DNA of 64,000 nucleotides from Cyanobium sp. Cruz-8D1. GTDB taxonomy: Bacteria; Cyanobacteriota; Cyanobacteriia; PCC-6307; Cyanobiaceae. Of this stretch, positions 18,440 to 27,535 are shown piece by piece. Location of the stretch: positions 1 through 64,000 of the forward strand of contig NZ_JAGQCD010000012.1 of assembly GCF_024345975.1 (NCBI RefSeq), given 5' to 3'. Numbering within the stretch: the stretch's first letter is position 1; the number at the start of each line of letters is the position of its first letter. A model generated the notes under the pieces. That model was given only the letters and a program-made list of their open reading frames with translations. It had not been told where the DNA came from and made no database searches. The translations under genes and the position numbers were made by a program.

Positions 18440-19378
18440 ATGACCTCCTCATCCCCACGCCGTCCCGGCCCCATCGCCCTGGCGGCCCTGGCCGTCTGGA
18501 TCGGCCTGCTGGCCCTGATCAGCACCTGGGTGGCCGGCGTGTCCTATCAATGGCTGCCGGTGCAGGCCTCCAATGCCGCCCCACTGGTGGATGGCCTGTT
18601 CAGCTTTGAAACCGGCGTCGGCACGTTCGTGTTCCTGGGGGTGATCTCGGTGATGGGCTGGGTGTTGCTTGTGCACCGCGCCGAGAAGTACGACGAGAGC
18701 GATGCCGAACCGATCGAGGGCAACACGCGGCTGGAGGTGATCTGGACCGCCATCCCCCTGGTGCTGGTGATGGCCATCGCCTGGTACGCCATCCAGGTCA
18801 ATACGGAACTGGGCGTGCTGGGGCCGATGGAGCACATCCACCTGCGCGATCCCCAGGAGCAGCAGGGAGGGTACCCCGGGGACAGGCTGCCGGCCGAGCA
18901 GGTGGAGGTGGTGGCAAGGCAATGGTCGTGGGAGTTTCGCTACTCCGGCCAGAACGTCTCCAGCACGGAGCTGCACCTGGAGCTGGATCGGCCGATCACC
19001 TTCCGGCTGGTCTCCGAAGACGTGCTGCACGGCTTCTTCATCCCGGCTTTTCGCCTCAAGCAGGATGTGATCCCAGGCCGGGCGATCGATTTCAGCCTCA
19101 CCCCCACCCGCCTGGGCCGCTACCGGCTGCGTGACTCCCAGTTCAGCGGCACCTGGTTCGCCGCCAACCAGGCCGACGTGGTGGTTGAAACCGCCGTGGA
19201 CCACGCCGCCTGGCTGAAGCAGGCCGCCGCCGCCCCCCTGCAGAGCGGCCTCAGCGTGGCCTCCGACGAATACGCCGAGCGCCAGACCAACCCGCGCGGC
19301 GGCTGGCCCACCGTGGTGCCAGCCCCGCCGCCCCAGGTGAATGTTCCCGGTTCCAGCACCCTTCCCCACGACGCCTGA
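18440..19378 (+). CDS. ctaC: alternative respiratory terminal oxidase subunit II without CuA site
   Basis: This 312-residue subunit II has an N-terminal membrane anchor, the hairpin LEVIWTAIPLVLVMAIAWYA, and the cupredoxin domain with VEVVARQWSWEFRYSGQN. At the CuA position DVLHGFFIPAFRLKQDVIPG keeps one His. The second cluster reads RDSQFSGTWFAANQADV where canonical enzymes have CxExCGxxH, so both Cys, the Glu and the last His are missing. This is the pattern of cyanobacterial ARTO (CtaCII), thought to take electrons from quinol rather than cytochrome c. It follows the DUF2231 pair in the same operon. Confidence 0.92.
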   Translation: MTSSSPRRPGPIALAALAVWIGLLALISTWVAGVSYQWLPVQASNAAPLVDGLFSFETGVGTFVFLGVISVMGWVLLVHRAEKYDESDAEPIEGNTRLEVIWTAIPLVLVMAIAWYAIQVNTELGVLGPMEHIHLRDPQEQQGGYPGDRLPAEQVEVVARQWSWEFRYSGQNVSSTELHLELDRPITFRLVSEDVLHGFFIPAFRLKQDVIPGRAIDFSLTPTRLGRYRLRDSQFSGTWFAANQADVVVETAVDHAAWLKQAAAAPLQSGLSVASDEYAERQTNPRGGWPTVVPAPPPQVNVPGSSTLPHDA

Positions 19379-19382
19379 GGCC

Positions 19383-21053
19383 ATGACCAGCACAGCCCTT
19401 TCCCCCGAACCGCCCGCCTCCTGGCGACGCTACTTCGGCTTCAGCACCGATGCCAAGGTGATCGGCATCCAGTACATCGTGGTGGCCTTCTTCTTCTTCC
19501 TGGTGGGTGGCCTGCTGGCCATGATCATCCGAGGGGAGTTGATCACACCCGCTTCCGACTTGGTGGATCGCACCGTCTACAACGGCCTCTACACGATGCA
19601 CGGAACGATCATGTTGTTCCTGTTCACCTTCCCGGTTCTCAACGGGCTCAACAACCTGCTGATCCCCACCATGATCGGTGCCCCCGACATGGCCTTCCCG
19701 CGGCTCAACACCGCCGCCTTCTGGCTGGTGCCCGTGTTCGGCATCCTGCTGATCGCCAGCTTCTTCGTCCCCAGCGGCCCGGCCAGCGCCGGCTGGTGGT
19801 CCTATCCGCCGGTGAGTCTGCAGAACCCGCTTGGCCAACTGATCAATGGCGAGTTCCTCTGGGTGCTGGCGGTGGCCCTGTCCGGCGTTTCCTCCATCAT
19901 GGGGGCGGTGAACTTCGTCACCACGATCCTGCGCATGCGGGCTCCCGGCATGGGCCTCTTTCGCATGCCCGTCTTCTGCTGGACGGCGCTCGCCGCCCAG
20001 ACCCTGCAGCTGATCGGCCTGCCCGCCCTCACCGGTGGCGCCGTGATGCTGCTGTTGGATCTCAGCGTCGGCACGTCGTTTTACAGGCCCGAAGGGGGCG
20101 GCGATCCGGTCCTGTATCAGCACTTCTTCTGGTTCTATTCCCATCCGGCGGTGTACGTGATCATCCTGCCGGTGTTCGGCATCTTCTCGGAGCTGTTCCC
20201 TGTTTATTCGCGCAAGCCGCTGTTTGGCTACGTGTATGTGTGCCTGGCCTCCTTCATCATCGTGGGCCTCGGTCTGATCGTCTGGGTACACCACATGTTC
20301 CCCAGTGGCGTCACCCAGTGGATGCGTAACCTGTTCATGGTCACCACGATGCTGATCGCCGTGCCCACCGGGGTGAAGGTGTTCGCCTGGCTGGGCACCC
20401 TGTGGGGCGGCAAGATCAGGCTCACGACCCCGATGCTGTTCTGCCTCGGCGGCCTGTTCAACTTCGTCTTCGCCGGCATCACCGGCATCATGCTGGCCAC
20501 CGTACCGATAGACATTCACGTCAGCAACACCTATTTCGTGGTGGGCCACTTCCACTACGTGATTTACGGCGCAGCCGTCATGGGTATCTTCGCCGCCATC
20601 TACCACTGGTTTCCCAAGTTCACGGGCCGGATGCCCTACGAGGGCCTTGGCAAGCTGCATTTTCTGCTCACCTTCGTGGGCGCCAATCTCAGCTTCCTGC
20701 CCATGCATCCGATGGGTCTGATGGGAATGCCCCGGCGGGTCTCTTCCTACGACCCCGAGTTCGCCTTCTGGAACGTGCTGGCCAGCCTGGGATCGTTCCT
20801 GCTGGGGGTGTCGATCATCCCCTTCCTGCTCAACATGATCAGTTCCTGGGCCCGGGGTCCCAGGGCGCCGCACAACCCCTGGAACGCCATCGGCCTGGAA
20901 TGGCTGCTGCCCTCACCACCGGCGGAAGACAACTTCGGCGACCACGTCCCCACCGTGATCAGCCGTCCGTATGGCTATGGCACCGGCGAACCCCTGGTGG
21001 AGCACCAAGCCGACATTGATCGAGCCCTGACCCTTCAGGAGGCCAACCGATGA
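19383..21053 (+). CDS. ctaD: heme-copper oxidase subunit I (A2-type, ARTO)
   Basis: This 556-residue subunit I has about twelve membrane helices. TMHGTIMLFLFTFPVLNGL holds a heme ligand His. WFYSHPAVYVIILPVFGIFS holds a CuB His and the cross-linked Tyr. VWVHHMFPSG carries the CuB His pair, and VVGHFHYVIYGA carries the remaining heme His residues. The YSHPAVY motif has Ala where A1-type enzymes have the proton-channel Glu, so this is an A2-type enzyme using the Tyr-Ser arrangement. ATG 19383 (MTSTALSPE) lies four bases after subunit II stops. It should reduce oxygen to water in the membrane. Confidence 0.95.
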   Translation: MTSTALSPEPPASWRRYFGFSTDAKVIGIQYIVVAFFFFLVGGLLAMIIRGELITPASDLVDRTVYNGLYTMHGTIMLFLFTFPVLNGLNNLLIPTMIGAPDMAFPRLNTAAFWLVPVFGILLIASFFVPSGPASAGWWSYPPVSLQNPLGQLINGEFLWVLAVALSGVSSIMGAVNFVTTILRMRAPGMGLFRMPVFCWTALAAQTLQLIGLPALTGGAVMLLLDLSVGTSFYRPEGGGDPVLYQHFFWFYSHPAVYVIILPVFGIFSELFPVYSRKPLFGYVYVCLASFIIVGLGLIVWVHHMFPSGVTQWMRNLFMVTTMLIAVPTGVKVFAWLGTLWGGKIRLTTPMLFCLGGLFNFVFAGITGIMLATVPIDIHVSNTYFVVGHFHYVIYGAAVMGIFAAIYHWFPKFTGRMPYEGLGKLHFLLTFVGANLSFLPMHPMGLMGMPRRVSSYDPEFAFWNVLASLGSFLLGVSIIPFLLNMISSWARGPRAPHNPWNAIGLEWLLPSPPAEDNFGDHVPTVISRPYGYGTGEPLVEHQADIDRALTLQEANR

Positions 21054-21652
21054 GCAGCACCCCTGCCCCCCAGAGCGACCAGACCGTGGGCCACGGCGAG
21101 GGCCAGCACGCCAACCACAACCTCACCGGCTTCATCATTTTTCTGTGCTCCGAAAGCGTCATCTTCCTGGCGTTCTTCAGTGGCTACGCCATCCTGCGCC
21201 TGGCCGCCCTCGACTGGCTGCCCGCCGGTGTGGACAGCCTCGAATGGCGCCTGCCACTGATCAACACGGTGGTGCTGGTGTCCAGCTCCTTCACGATGGT
21301 GGTGGCCGAGCATTTCAAGGGCAAGGGGAAGATCTGGTTGTTCCGGGGCTTCTGGCTGCTGACCATGGCCATGGGGGCCTATTTCCTCTATGGCCAGGCG
21401 GTGGAGTGGAGTGGCCTCAGCTTCGGCTTCACCTCGGGCACCTTCGGCGGCACCTTCTATCTGCTCACCGGCTTCCATGGCCTGCATGTGCTCACCGGCA
21501 TCCTGCTGATGGGCCTGATGCTGGCCAAGTCCTTCGTCCCCGGCAATTACGACGGTGGCGAGCAAGGTGTCATCGCCACGTCCCTGTTCTGGCACTTCGT
21601 GGATGTGATCTGGATCATCCTGTTCGTGCTGCTCTATGTCTGGAGAGCCTGA
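21050..21652 (+). CDS. ctaE: heme-copper oxidase subunit III
   Basis: This 200-residue membrane protein has five helices of the COX3 family: HNLTGFIIFLCSESVIFLAF, INTVVLVSSSFTMVVAEHF, TFYLLTGFHGLHVLTGILL and TSLFWHFVDVIWIILFVLLY. The fragments GFHGLHV and WHFVDVIW are family signatures. Its start overlaps the ctaD stop by four bases (ATGA). It stabilises subunit I and completes the ARTO complex. The first GMC flavoprotein gene begins three bases after its stop, so oxidase and flavoprotein are probably co-expressed. Confidence 0.93.
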   Translation: MSSTPAPQSDQTVGHGEGQHANHNLTGFIIFLCSESVIFLAFFSGYAILRLAALDWLPAGVDSLEWRLPLINTVVLVSSSFTMVVAEHFKGKGKIWLFRGFWLLTMAMGAYFLYGQAVEWSGLSFGFTSGTFGGTFYLLTGFHGLHVLTGILLMGLMLAKSFVPGNYDGGEQGVIATSLFWHFVDVIWIILFVLLYVWRA

Positions 21653-21655
21653 ACC

Positions 21656-23170
21656 ATGATCATCGACGACAACCATTACGACGTGATTCTGATCGGCAGC
21701 GGTGCCGGTGGCGGAACATTCGCCGCGGCCCTCGCCGATGCGGGCCACACGGTGTTACTGCTGGAGCGCGGTGGCGTGATGCCCCAGGCCGACCAGAACG
21801 TGGCCGAAGTGAGTCTGTTCCGCAAGCAGCGCTACCACCCCGAGGAGAAATGGTTCGGCACCGATGGGGATCCCTTCTCCCCCCAGGTGGTGCATGCCAT
21901 CGGCGGCAACACCAAGATCTGGGGTGGCGTGCTCGAACGCATGCGCGAGCAGGAATTCATTGGCGTGCCGCTCCAGGAGGGGCCCTCGCCGGACTGGGAA
22001 CTGCGTTACGACGACCTGGCTCCCTGGTATGAGCAGGCGGAGAAGCTCTATCACGTGCACGGCGTGGCTGGTGCCGATCCCACCGCCCCGGCCCGCGAGA
22101 GTGCCTATCCCGCGGCGCCACGGCCGGTGGAGCCGTTTCTGGTGGAGCTGCGTGCCGCCCTGGAGCGCCAGGGCCTGCATCCCTACGACCTACCCCTGAG
22201 CTGGTCCGACTCCGCCGTCGATCCCACCGGGGATGCCGAGCTGTTCGGCGTTGATCCGGTGCGCGCCTGCAGCGGCGTCACGGTCAAGGAGCATGCCCGG
22301 GTGATGCAACTGCATGTCAATCCGTCGGGGCGGGAGGTGCGCGGCGTCGAAGCGGAGATCGACAACCAGCGCTGGCTGTTCCGCGGCCACCAGGTGGTGT
22401 TGGCCGCCGGGGCCATCGGCACGCCGGAGATCCTGCTGCGCTCCGCCACCGACCACCATGCCCGCGGCCTGGCCAACGGCTCCGACCAGGTGGGCCGCAA
22501 CCTGATGAAGCCCCAGCTCACCTCGATCCTGCAGCTGGCGGCCGCCCCCAACTCGGGCCGCTACGGCCGCGGCCATGGCATCACCGACTTCTACTGGGGT
22601 GACAAGAACGTCGACTTCCCCCTCGGCTCGATCCAGAGCGGTGGCGGGGTTCTCCAGGACGCCCTGTTCGCCGAATCTCCGCCGGTGCTCTCCCTGGTGA
22701 CCCGCCTGCTGCCGGATTTCGGCCTTGAGCAGCTGGCCGCCCGCTCGATCACCTGGTGGGCGATGAGCGGCGTGCGGCCCGATCCCCACAACCGCCTCGC
22801 CCTGCGGGGCCAGCAGCTGCAGATCCACTACACCGCCAACAACCGGGAGGCCCACGACCGCCTCGTTTACCGCTGGATCGACAGCCTCAAGGCCGTGGAG
22901 GCCGACCCCCTGACGATGGTGGCCAAGGCCGCCCCCACCCACCCCCGCGGCGAGGCGCCCCTGCCGGTGATCGGCGGCGCCTGCGGCACCTGCCGCATGG
23001 GCTCGGATCCGGCCACCTCGGTGGTGGATCTGCAGGGCCGCAGCCACGAGGTGGCCAACCTCTGGATCGTCGATGCCAGCGTGCTGCCCTTCTGCCCGTC
23101 GGTGGGGGTGGGGCTCACGGTGATCGCCAACGCCCTGCGCATCGGCGCCGCCCTCAAGGCCTCCCTATGA
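21656..23170 (+). CDS. GMC-family flavoprotein lacking the usual catalytic pair
   Basis: This 504-residue protein has an intact FAD motif (DVILIGSGAGGGTFAAALA, then LLLERGG) and the GMC C-terminal signature region. At the first catalytic position it reads GGACGTCRMGSDP, where active GMC enzymes have His before xxGT. At the second it reads PSVGVGLTVIANALRIG, where the active Asn or His would follow the Val. Both residues are Gly. The downstream GMC protein keeps both. It may be a structural or regulatory partner, or use other residues. It starts three bases after ctaE and overlaps the next gene by four bases. No signal peptide is seen. Confidence 0.85.
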   Translation: MIIDDNHYDVILIGSGAGGGTFAAALADAGHTVLLLERGGVMPQADQNVAEVSLFRKQRYHPEEKWFGTDGDPFSPQVVHAIGGNTKIWGGVLERMREQEFIGVPLQEGPSPDWELRYDDLAPWYEQAEKLYHVHGVAGADPTAPARESAYPAAPRPVEPFLVELRAALERQGLHPYDLPLSWSDSAVDPTGDAELFGVDPVRACSGVTVKEHARVMQLHVNPSGREVRGVEAEIDNQRWLFRGHQVVLAAGAIGTPEILLRSATDHHARGLANGSDQVGRNLMKPQLTSILQLAAAPNSGRYGRGHGITDFYWGDKNVDFPLGSIQSGGGVLQDALFAESPPVLSLVTRLLPDFGLEQLAARSITWWAMSGVRPDPHNRLALRGQQLQIHYTANNREAHDRLVYRWIDSLKAVEADPLTMVAKAAPTHPRGEAPLPVIGGACGTCRMGSDPATSVVDLQGRSHEVANLWIVDASVLPFCPSVGVGLTVIANALRIGAALKASL

Positions 23171-25890
23171 CGGCCAGCGTCCCCGGCCGCGCCGCGATTG
23201 ACGCCATCACCCCGTCGGAAACCCGGCGCCTGGCCGAGCGCGACCACGGCCTCGCCCCCTGGAGCCTGTGGGGCAGCTACCTGAGCGAACGCCAGTGGGG
23301 CACGGTGCGCGAGGACTACTCCGCCGACGGGGACGCCTGGAGCTCCTTCCCCCACGACCACGCCCGCTCCCGCGTCTACCGCTGGGGCGAAGACGGCCTG
23401 CTGGGCCTTTGCGACGACCAGTGCCGCCTCTGTTTCTCGCTGGCCCTCTGGAACGGTGCCGATCCGATCCTCAAGGAACGGCCCTTCGGCCTGGGCAACC
23501 CCGAGGGCAACCACGGCGAGGATCTCAAGGACTACTTCTTCCATCTCGCCAACACCCCCACCCACAGCTTCATGCGGGGGCTGTACAAGTACCCGCAGCA
23601 GCAGTTCCCTTACCAGGAGCTGCTGGCCGAGAACGGCCGCCGCGGCCGCGATCAGCCCGAATACGAACTGGTCGACACGGGAATCTTCAACGAGAGCCGT
23701 TATTTCGATGTCGCCATCGACTACGCCAAGGCCGGACCTGAAGACCTGCTGATCCGCCTGCGGGTCAGCAACCGCGGCCCCGAATCAGCACCGCTCACCC
23801 TGTTGCCAACCCTGTGGCTGCGCAACACCTGGCGCTGGGGCTATCCCGATGAAGTCGAACACCAGATCTACCCAATCGCCGGCTCCGGAGACGCCGCCAG
23901 CGGCCCTGGGGTGGTCACCGATGGGATCCCCCATCTGGGGGTGTATCAGCTCGACTGCGAGGAGCCCGGCCGCTGGATCTTCACCGACAACGAAACCAAC
24001 AGCGAGCGGCTCTGGGGCCAGCCCAACGCCACCGCTTTCCAGAAGGACGGCTTCCATCGCCATGTGGTCGACGGCGAAATCGGGGCGGTGAATCCGGCCC
24101 TGCAGGGCAGCAAGGCGGGCCGCTTGCTGCAGCGCACCCTGGCCGCCGGCGAGGAGTGGGTGGTGGAGCTGCGGCTGCACCGCGTCGACGGCCCCGCGCC
24201 GGCCCCTGCACTGGACGAGAACGCCATCGCGGCGATCTTCGCCGAGCGCGAACGGGAATGGCTCGAGTATTTCGAGCATCGCGTTCCCGGCCTGTCCGAA
24301 GACGACCGCCGCATCCACCTGGCCGGCACCGCCGGGCTGCTGTGGTGCAAGAAGTACTACGGCTGGAGCGTGATGCGCTGGCTCGAGGGCGACCCCACCG
24401 GCACGCCCCCACCGGCCCAGCGGCGTCACACCCAGAACGCCTACTGGCAACGGCTGCACGCCCACGACGTGATCTCGATGCCGGATTGCTGGGAGTACCC
24501 CTACTTCTGCCAGTGGGACCTGATGTTCCACTCCGTGGCCTTTGCGGTCTTCGATCCGGCGACCGCCAAGGAGCAGTGCATGCTGCTGCGCAAGCCCCAC
24601 TACACCGCTCCCAACGCCCAGACCCCTGCCTACGAATGGGCCCTGTCCGATCCCAATCCGCCGATCGGCGCCTGGGCGGCGATGCGCATCTATCAGATTG
24701 ATCGCAAGAACTCCGACACCGCCGACCTGGCCTTCCTGCGGGCGGCCCTGCGCAAGCTGATCCTGGAGTACGGCTGGTGGGCCAACCGCAACGACCGCTC
24801 CGGCGACAACGTCTTCGAGGGGGGCTTCCTGGGCCTCGACAACATCGCCGTGTTCGATCGGCGCTTCCCCCTGGCCGACGGCAGCATCATCGAGCAGTGC
24901 GACGGCACCGCCTGGATGGCCTCGCTCAGTCTCAATCTGCTGGAGATCGCCGTGGAGCTGAGCCGCGAAGAGCCGGAGTACGCCGACATCTGCGAGCGCT
25001 TCGTGGTGGATTTCGTGCAGCTGGCCATTGGCCTCAACAATCCTGCCGGCCGCGACTACCTCAACTGGGACGAGGAGGACGGTTTCTATTACGACGTGAT
25101 CAAACGGCCCGACGGCAGCGTCGACTACCTGCGCACCCGCTCGCTCTCGGGCCTGGTGCCACTGCTGGCGGTGCAAAGCTTCGACATCGACACCGTGGCA
25201 CGGTTACCGATGCTGGATGTCACCCGCACCCTGGCCTGGTTCACCCACGAGCGCACCACGCCCTCCTGGATGGTGCAGAACCTGGGGATCTGGCACAACG
25301 ACCGGGTGCTGTTCACCTTGGTGCCCAGGGAGCGCCTACAGCGCATCTGCGAGCGGCTCTTCGACGAGGAGGAGTTTCTCTCGCCCTACGGCATCCGCTC
25401 CCTTTCCAAGGTGTACGAACAGCACCCCTACACCTACACCGAAGGCAGCGAAAGCCAGACCCTCACCTACAGCCCGGCCGACAGTCCGGTGGCGATGTTC
25501 GGGGGCAACTCCAACTGGCGCGGGCCGGTGTGGATGCCGATGAACTTCCTGCTGATCGAATCGCTGCAGAAGTTCGCCCACTTCTACGACAACAGCTTCA
25601 AGGTGGAGTTCCCCACCCGCTCGGGCCACTGGATCAGCCTCTGGGAGGCCTCCCTGGAGCTGGAGAAGCGGCTGGTGGATCTGTTCCGCCGCAACGGCGA
25701 AGGCCGCCGCCCCTTCAATGGCGGCGTGGAACTGTTCCAGAACGATCCCCACTGGCGTGATCTGATCCTGTTCAACGAGTACTTCCACGGCGACAATGGC
25801 CGTGGCGTCGGCGCCTCCCACCAGACCGGCTGGAGCGCCATGGTCTGCAAGATGCTCAATCAGCTCAACCGCTATACCCCCCCGTCATGA
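23167..25890 (+). CDS. GH63-like (MGH1-type) glucosidase
   Basis: This 907-residue protein has an N-terminal beta-rich domain (WSSFPHDHARSRVYRWGEDG) and a C-terminal (alpha/alpha)6 barrel. Barrel motifs are CWEYPYFCQWDLMFHSVAFA near residue 440, GGFLGLDNIAVFDRR near 555, YLNWDEEDGFYYDVI near 635, and FGGNSNWRGPVWMPMNFLL near 780. The last is a GH63/GH37-type signature. The family acts on alpha-glucosidic bonds of glucosides or mannosylglycerate-like solutes; the substrate is unknown. ATG 23167 overlaps the GMC stop by four bases; a much longer in-frame extension upstream is only a shadow of the GMC gene. No signal peptide is evident, so it is probably cytoplasmic. Confidence 0.83.
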   Translation: MTASVPGRAAIDAITPSETRRLAERDHGLAPWSLWGSYLSERQWGTVREDYSADGDAWSSFPHDHARSRVYRWGEDGLLGLCDDQCRLCFSLALWNGADPILKERPFGLGNPEGNHGEDLKDYFFHLANTPTHSFMRGLYKYPQQQFPYQELLAENGRRGRDQPEYELVDTGIFNESRYFDVAIDYAKAGPEDLLIRLRVSNRGPESAPLTLLPTLWLRNTWRWGYPDEVEHQIYPIAGSGDAASGPGVVTDGIPHLGVYQLDCEEPGRWIFTDNETNSERLWGQPNATAFQKDGFHRHVVDGEIGAVNPALQGSKAGRLLQRTLAAGEEWVVELRLHRVDGPAPAPALDENAIAAIFAEREREWLEYFEHRVPGLSEDDRRIHLAGTAGLLWCKKYYGWSVMRWLEGDPTGTPPPAQRRHTQNAYWQRLHAHDVISMPDCWEYPYFCQWDLMFHSVAFAVFDPATAKEQCMLLRKPHYTAPNAQTPAYEWALSDPNPPIGAWAAMRIYQIDRKNSDTADLAFLRAALRKLILEYGWWANRNDRSGDNVFEGGFLGLDNIAVFDRRFPLADGSIIEQCDGTAWMASLSLNLLEIAVELSREEPEYADICERFVVDFVQLAIGLNNPAGRDYLNWDEEDGFYYDVIKRPDGSVDYLRTRSLSGLVPLLAVQSFDIDTVARLPMLDVTRTLAWFTHERTTPSWMVQNLGIWHNDRVLFTLVPRERLQRICERLFDEEEFLSPYGIRSLSKVYEQHPYTYTEGSESQTLTYSPADSPVAMFGGNSNWRGPVWMPMNFLLIESLQKFAHFYDNSFKVEFPTRSGHWISLWEASLELEKRLVDLFRRNGEGRRPFNGGVELFQNDPHWRDLILFNEYFHGDNGRGVGASHQTGWSAMVCKMLNQLNRYTPPS

Positions 25891-27527
25891 GCTCCCCGTC
25901 CCCCAGCGCACAGGTCGCCGGTCCGAGCCTGTACACCTCGCCCCTGCCGCAGCCGGCCCAGCGGCAGGTGAGCCATGGTGCCCACTTCGATGTGGTGATC
26001 ATCGGCAGCGGCGCCGGTGGCGGCACCCTGGCCCGCCACCTGGCCCCCACGGGCCTGAAGGTGCTGGTGCTGGAGCGGGGCGACTGGCTGCCCCAGGAAC
26101 CCCAGAACTGGGACGCCGAAGCGGTGTTCCAGCAGAACCGCTATGTGTCGAAGGATCCCTGGCTCGACAAGCACGGCAAGACGTTCCAGCCGGGCAGCCA
26201 TTACTTCGTCGGCGGCGCCACCAAGATGTATGGCGCCGCCCATTTCCGCCTGCGCCAGCAGGACTTCGAGCAGCTTCCCCACTTCGATGGCACCTCGCCG
26301 GCCTGGCCCCTGCGCTACGCCGATTTCGAGCCCTGGTACCAGAGGGCCGAGGAGATGTACCACGTGCACGGCCAGCGCGGTGAGGACCCCACCGAGCCGC
26401 CCTGCAGCGGCCCCTACCCCCATCCGCCGGTGGCCCATGAGCCGCGGATGCAGAAGCTGGTCGACGACCTGCGCTCCGCCGGGCTGCACCCGTTTCATGC
26501 CCCCAGCGGCGTCCAGCTCGATGAGGCCAACATGGCCTTCAGCCGTTGCCGCAAGTGCAACTGCTGCGATGGTTTCCCCTGCCTGGTGCACGCCAAATCG
26601 GACGCGGAGGTGCTGGGCATGCGGCCGGCCCTGGCCTGCCCCAACGTGTCCCTGCTGACGCGGGCCCAGGTGAAGCGCCTGATCACCGATGAATCCGGCC
26701 GCACGGTGAAGGCGGTGGAGCTGGAGCGGGACGGTGAGCCGCTGACGGTCAGCGGCGATGTGGTGGTGGTGAGCTGTGGCGCCGCCAACAGCGCCCGGCT
26801 GCTGCTGGTTTCGGCCAACGACCGCCATCCCCGCGGCCTGGCCAACGGCTCGGACCAGGTGGGCCGCCACTACATGTTCCACAACAGCAAGGCGATGGTG
26901 GCCCTGGCCCATGAGCCGAACCACACCGTCTTCCAGAAGACGGTGTGCGTCAACGACTGGTACCTCGGCGATGCCGACTTCGACTACCCGATGGGCAACA
27001 TCCAGATGACGGGCAAGACAAACGGCACGATCATGAAGGGCTACGCGCCACTGGAAACCTTCATGATGCCCGGCTGGAGCATGGACAAGATCGCCGAGCA
27101 TGCCCTCGACTTCTGGCTCTCCAGCGAGGATCTTCCCGATCCGAACAACCGCGTCACCGTGACCGGCTCCGGCCAGATCCAGCTCAGCTACACCCCCAAC
27201 AACCTCACCGCCTCGGCGCGCCTCGCCAGCCGGCTGGAAGGCCTGCTGGATCGCCTCTACCTGCGCAACCACCTGGTGGAGCGCCAGTTCTACATCGCCA
27301 ACAGCATGGGCATCGCCGCCGTGGGGCACCAGGCCGGCACCTGCCGCTTCGGCAGCGATCCCGCCAGCTCGGTGCTCGACTTGAACTGCAAGGCCCACGA
27401 ACTCGACAACCTCTACGTCGTCGATACCAGCTTCATGCCCACCATCGGCGCCGTGAACCCCTCCCTCACCGCCATCGCCAATGCCCTGCGGGTGGGCACC
27501 CACCTGGTGGAACGGCTGCGGGGCTGA
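25887..27527 (+). CDS. GMC-family oxidoreductase with intact catalytic residues
   Basis: This 546-residue flavoprotein has the FAD motif DVVIIGSGAGGGTLARHLA and LVLERGDWL. A Cys-rich segment, FSRCRKCNCCDGFPCLVHAK, is typical of the bacterial glucose/choline-type subgroup. The active-site motifs VGHQAGTCRFGSDP (His) and AVNPSLTAIANALRVG (Asn) are present. It should oxidise an alcohol or sugar hydroxyl. The gene starts inside the stop of the glucosidase gene (four-base overlap), so a sugar released there could be its substrate, and the quinol oxidase upstream could be the electron sink. Both links are inference from operon context. Confidence 0.88.
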   Translation: MSSPSPSAQVAGPSLYTSPLPQPAQRQVSHGAHFDVVIIGSGAGGGTLARHLAPTGLKVLVLERGDWLPQEPQNWDAEAVFQQNRYVSKDPWLDKHGKTFQPGSHYFVGGATKMYGAAHFRLRQQDFEQLPHFDGTSPAWPLRYADFEPWYQRAEEMYHVHGQRGEDPTEPPCSGPYPHPPVAHEPRMQKLVDDLRSAGLHPFHAPSGVQLDEANMAFSRCRKCNCCDGFPCLVHAKSDAEVLGMRPALACPNVSLLTRAQVKRLITDESGRTVKAVELERDGEPLTVSGDVVVVSCGAANSARLLLVSANDRHPRGLANGSDQVGRHYMFHNSKAMVALAHEPNHTVFQKTVCVNDWYLGDADFDYPMGNIQMTGKTNGTIMKGYAPLETFMMPGWSMDKIAEHALDFWLSSEDLPDPNNRVTVTGSGQIQLSYTPNNLTASARLASRLEGLLDRLYLRNHLVERQFYIANSMGIAAVGHQAGTCRFGSDPASSVLDLNCKAHELDNLYVVDTSFMPTIGAVNPSLTAIANALRVGTHLVERLRG

Positions 27528-27535
27528 GGCTGGCC

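Noticed and set aside
22756-23166. 137-codon N-terminal extension of the glucosidase
   Set aside because: It lies entirely within the GMC gene in another frame and has an Arg/Pro-rich composition; the ATG at 23167 with a four-base overlap is the natural start.
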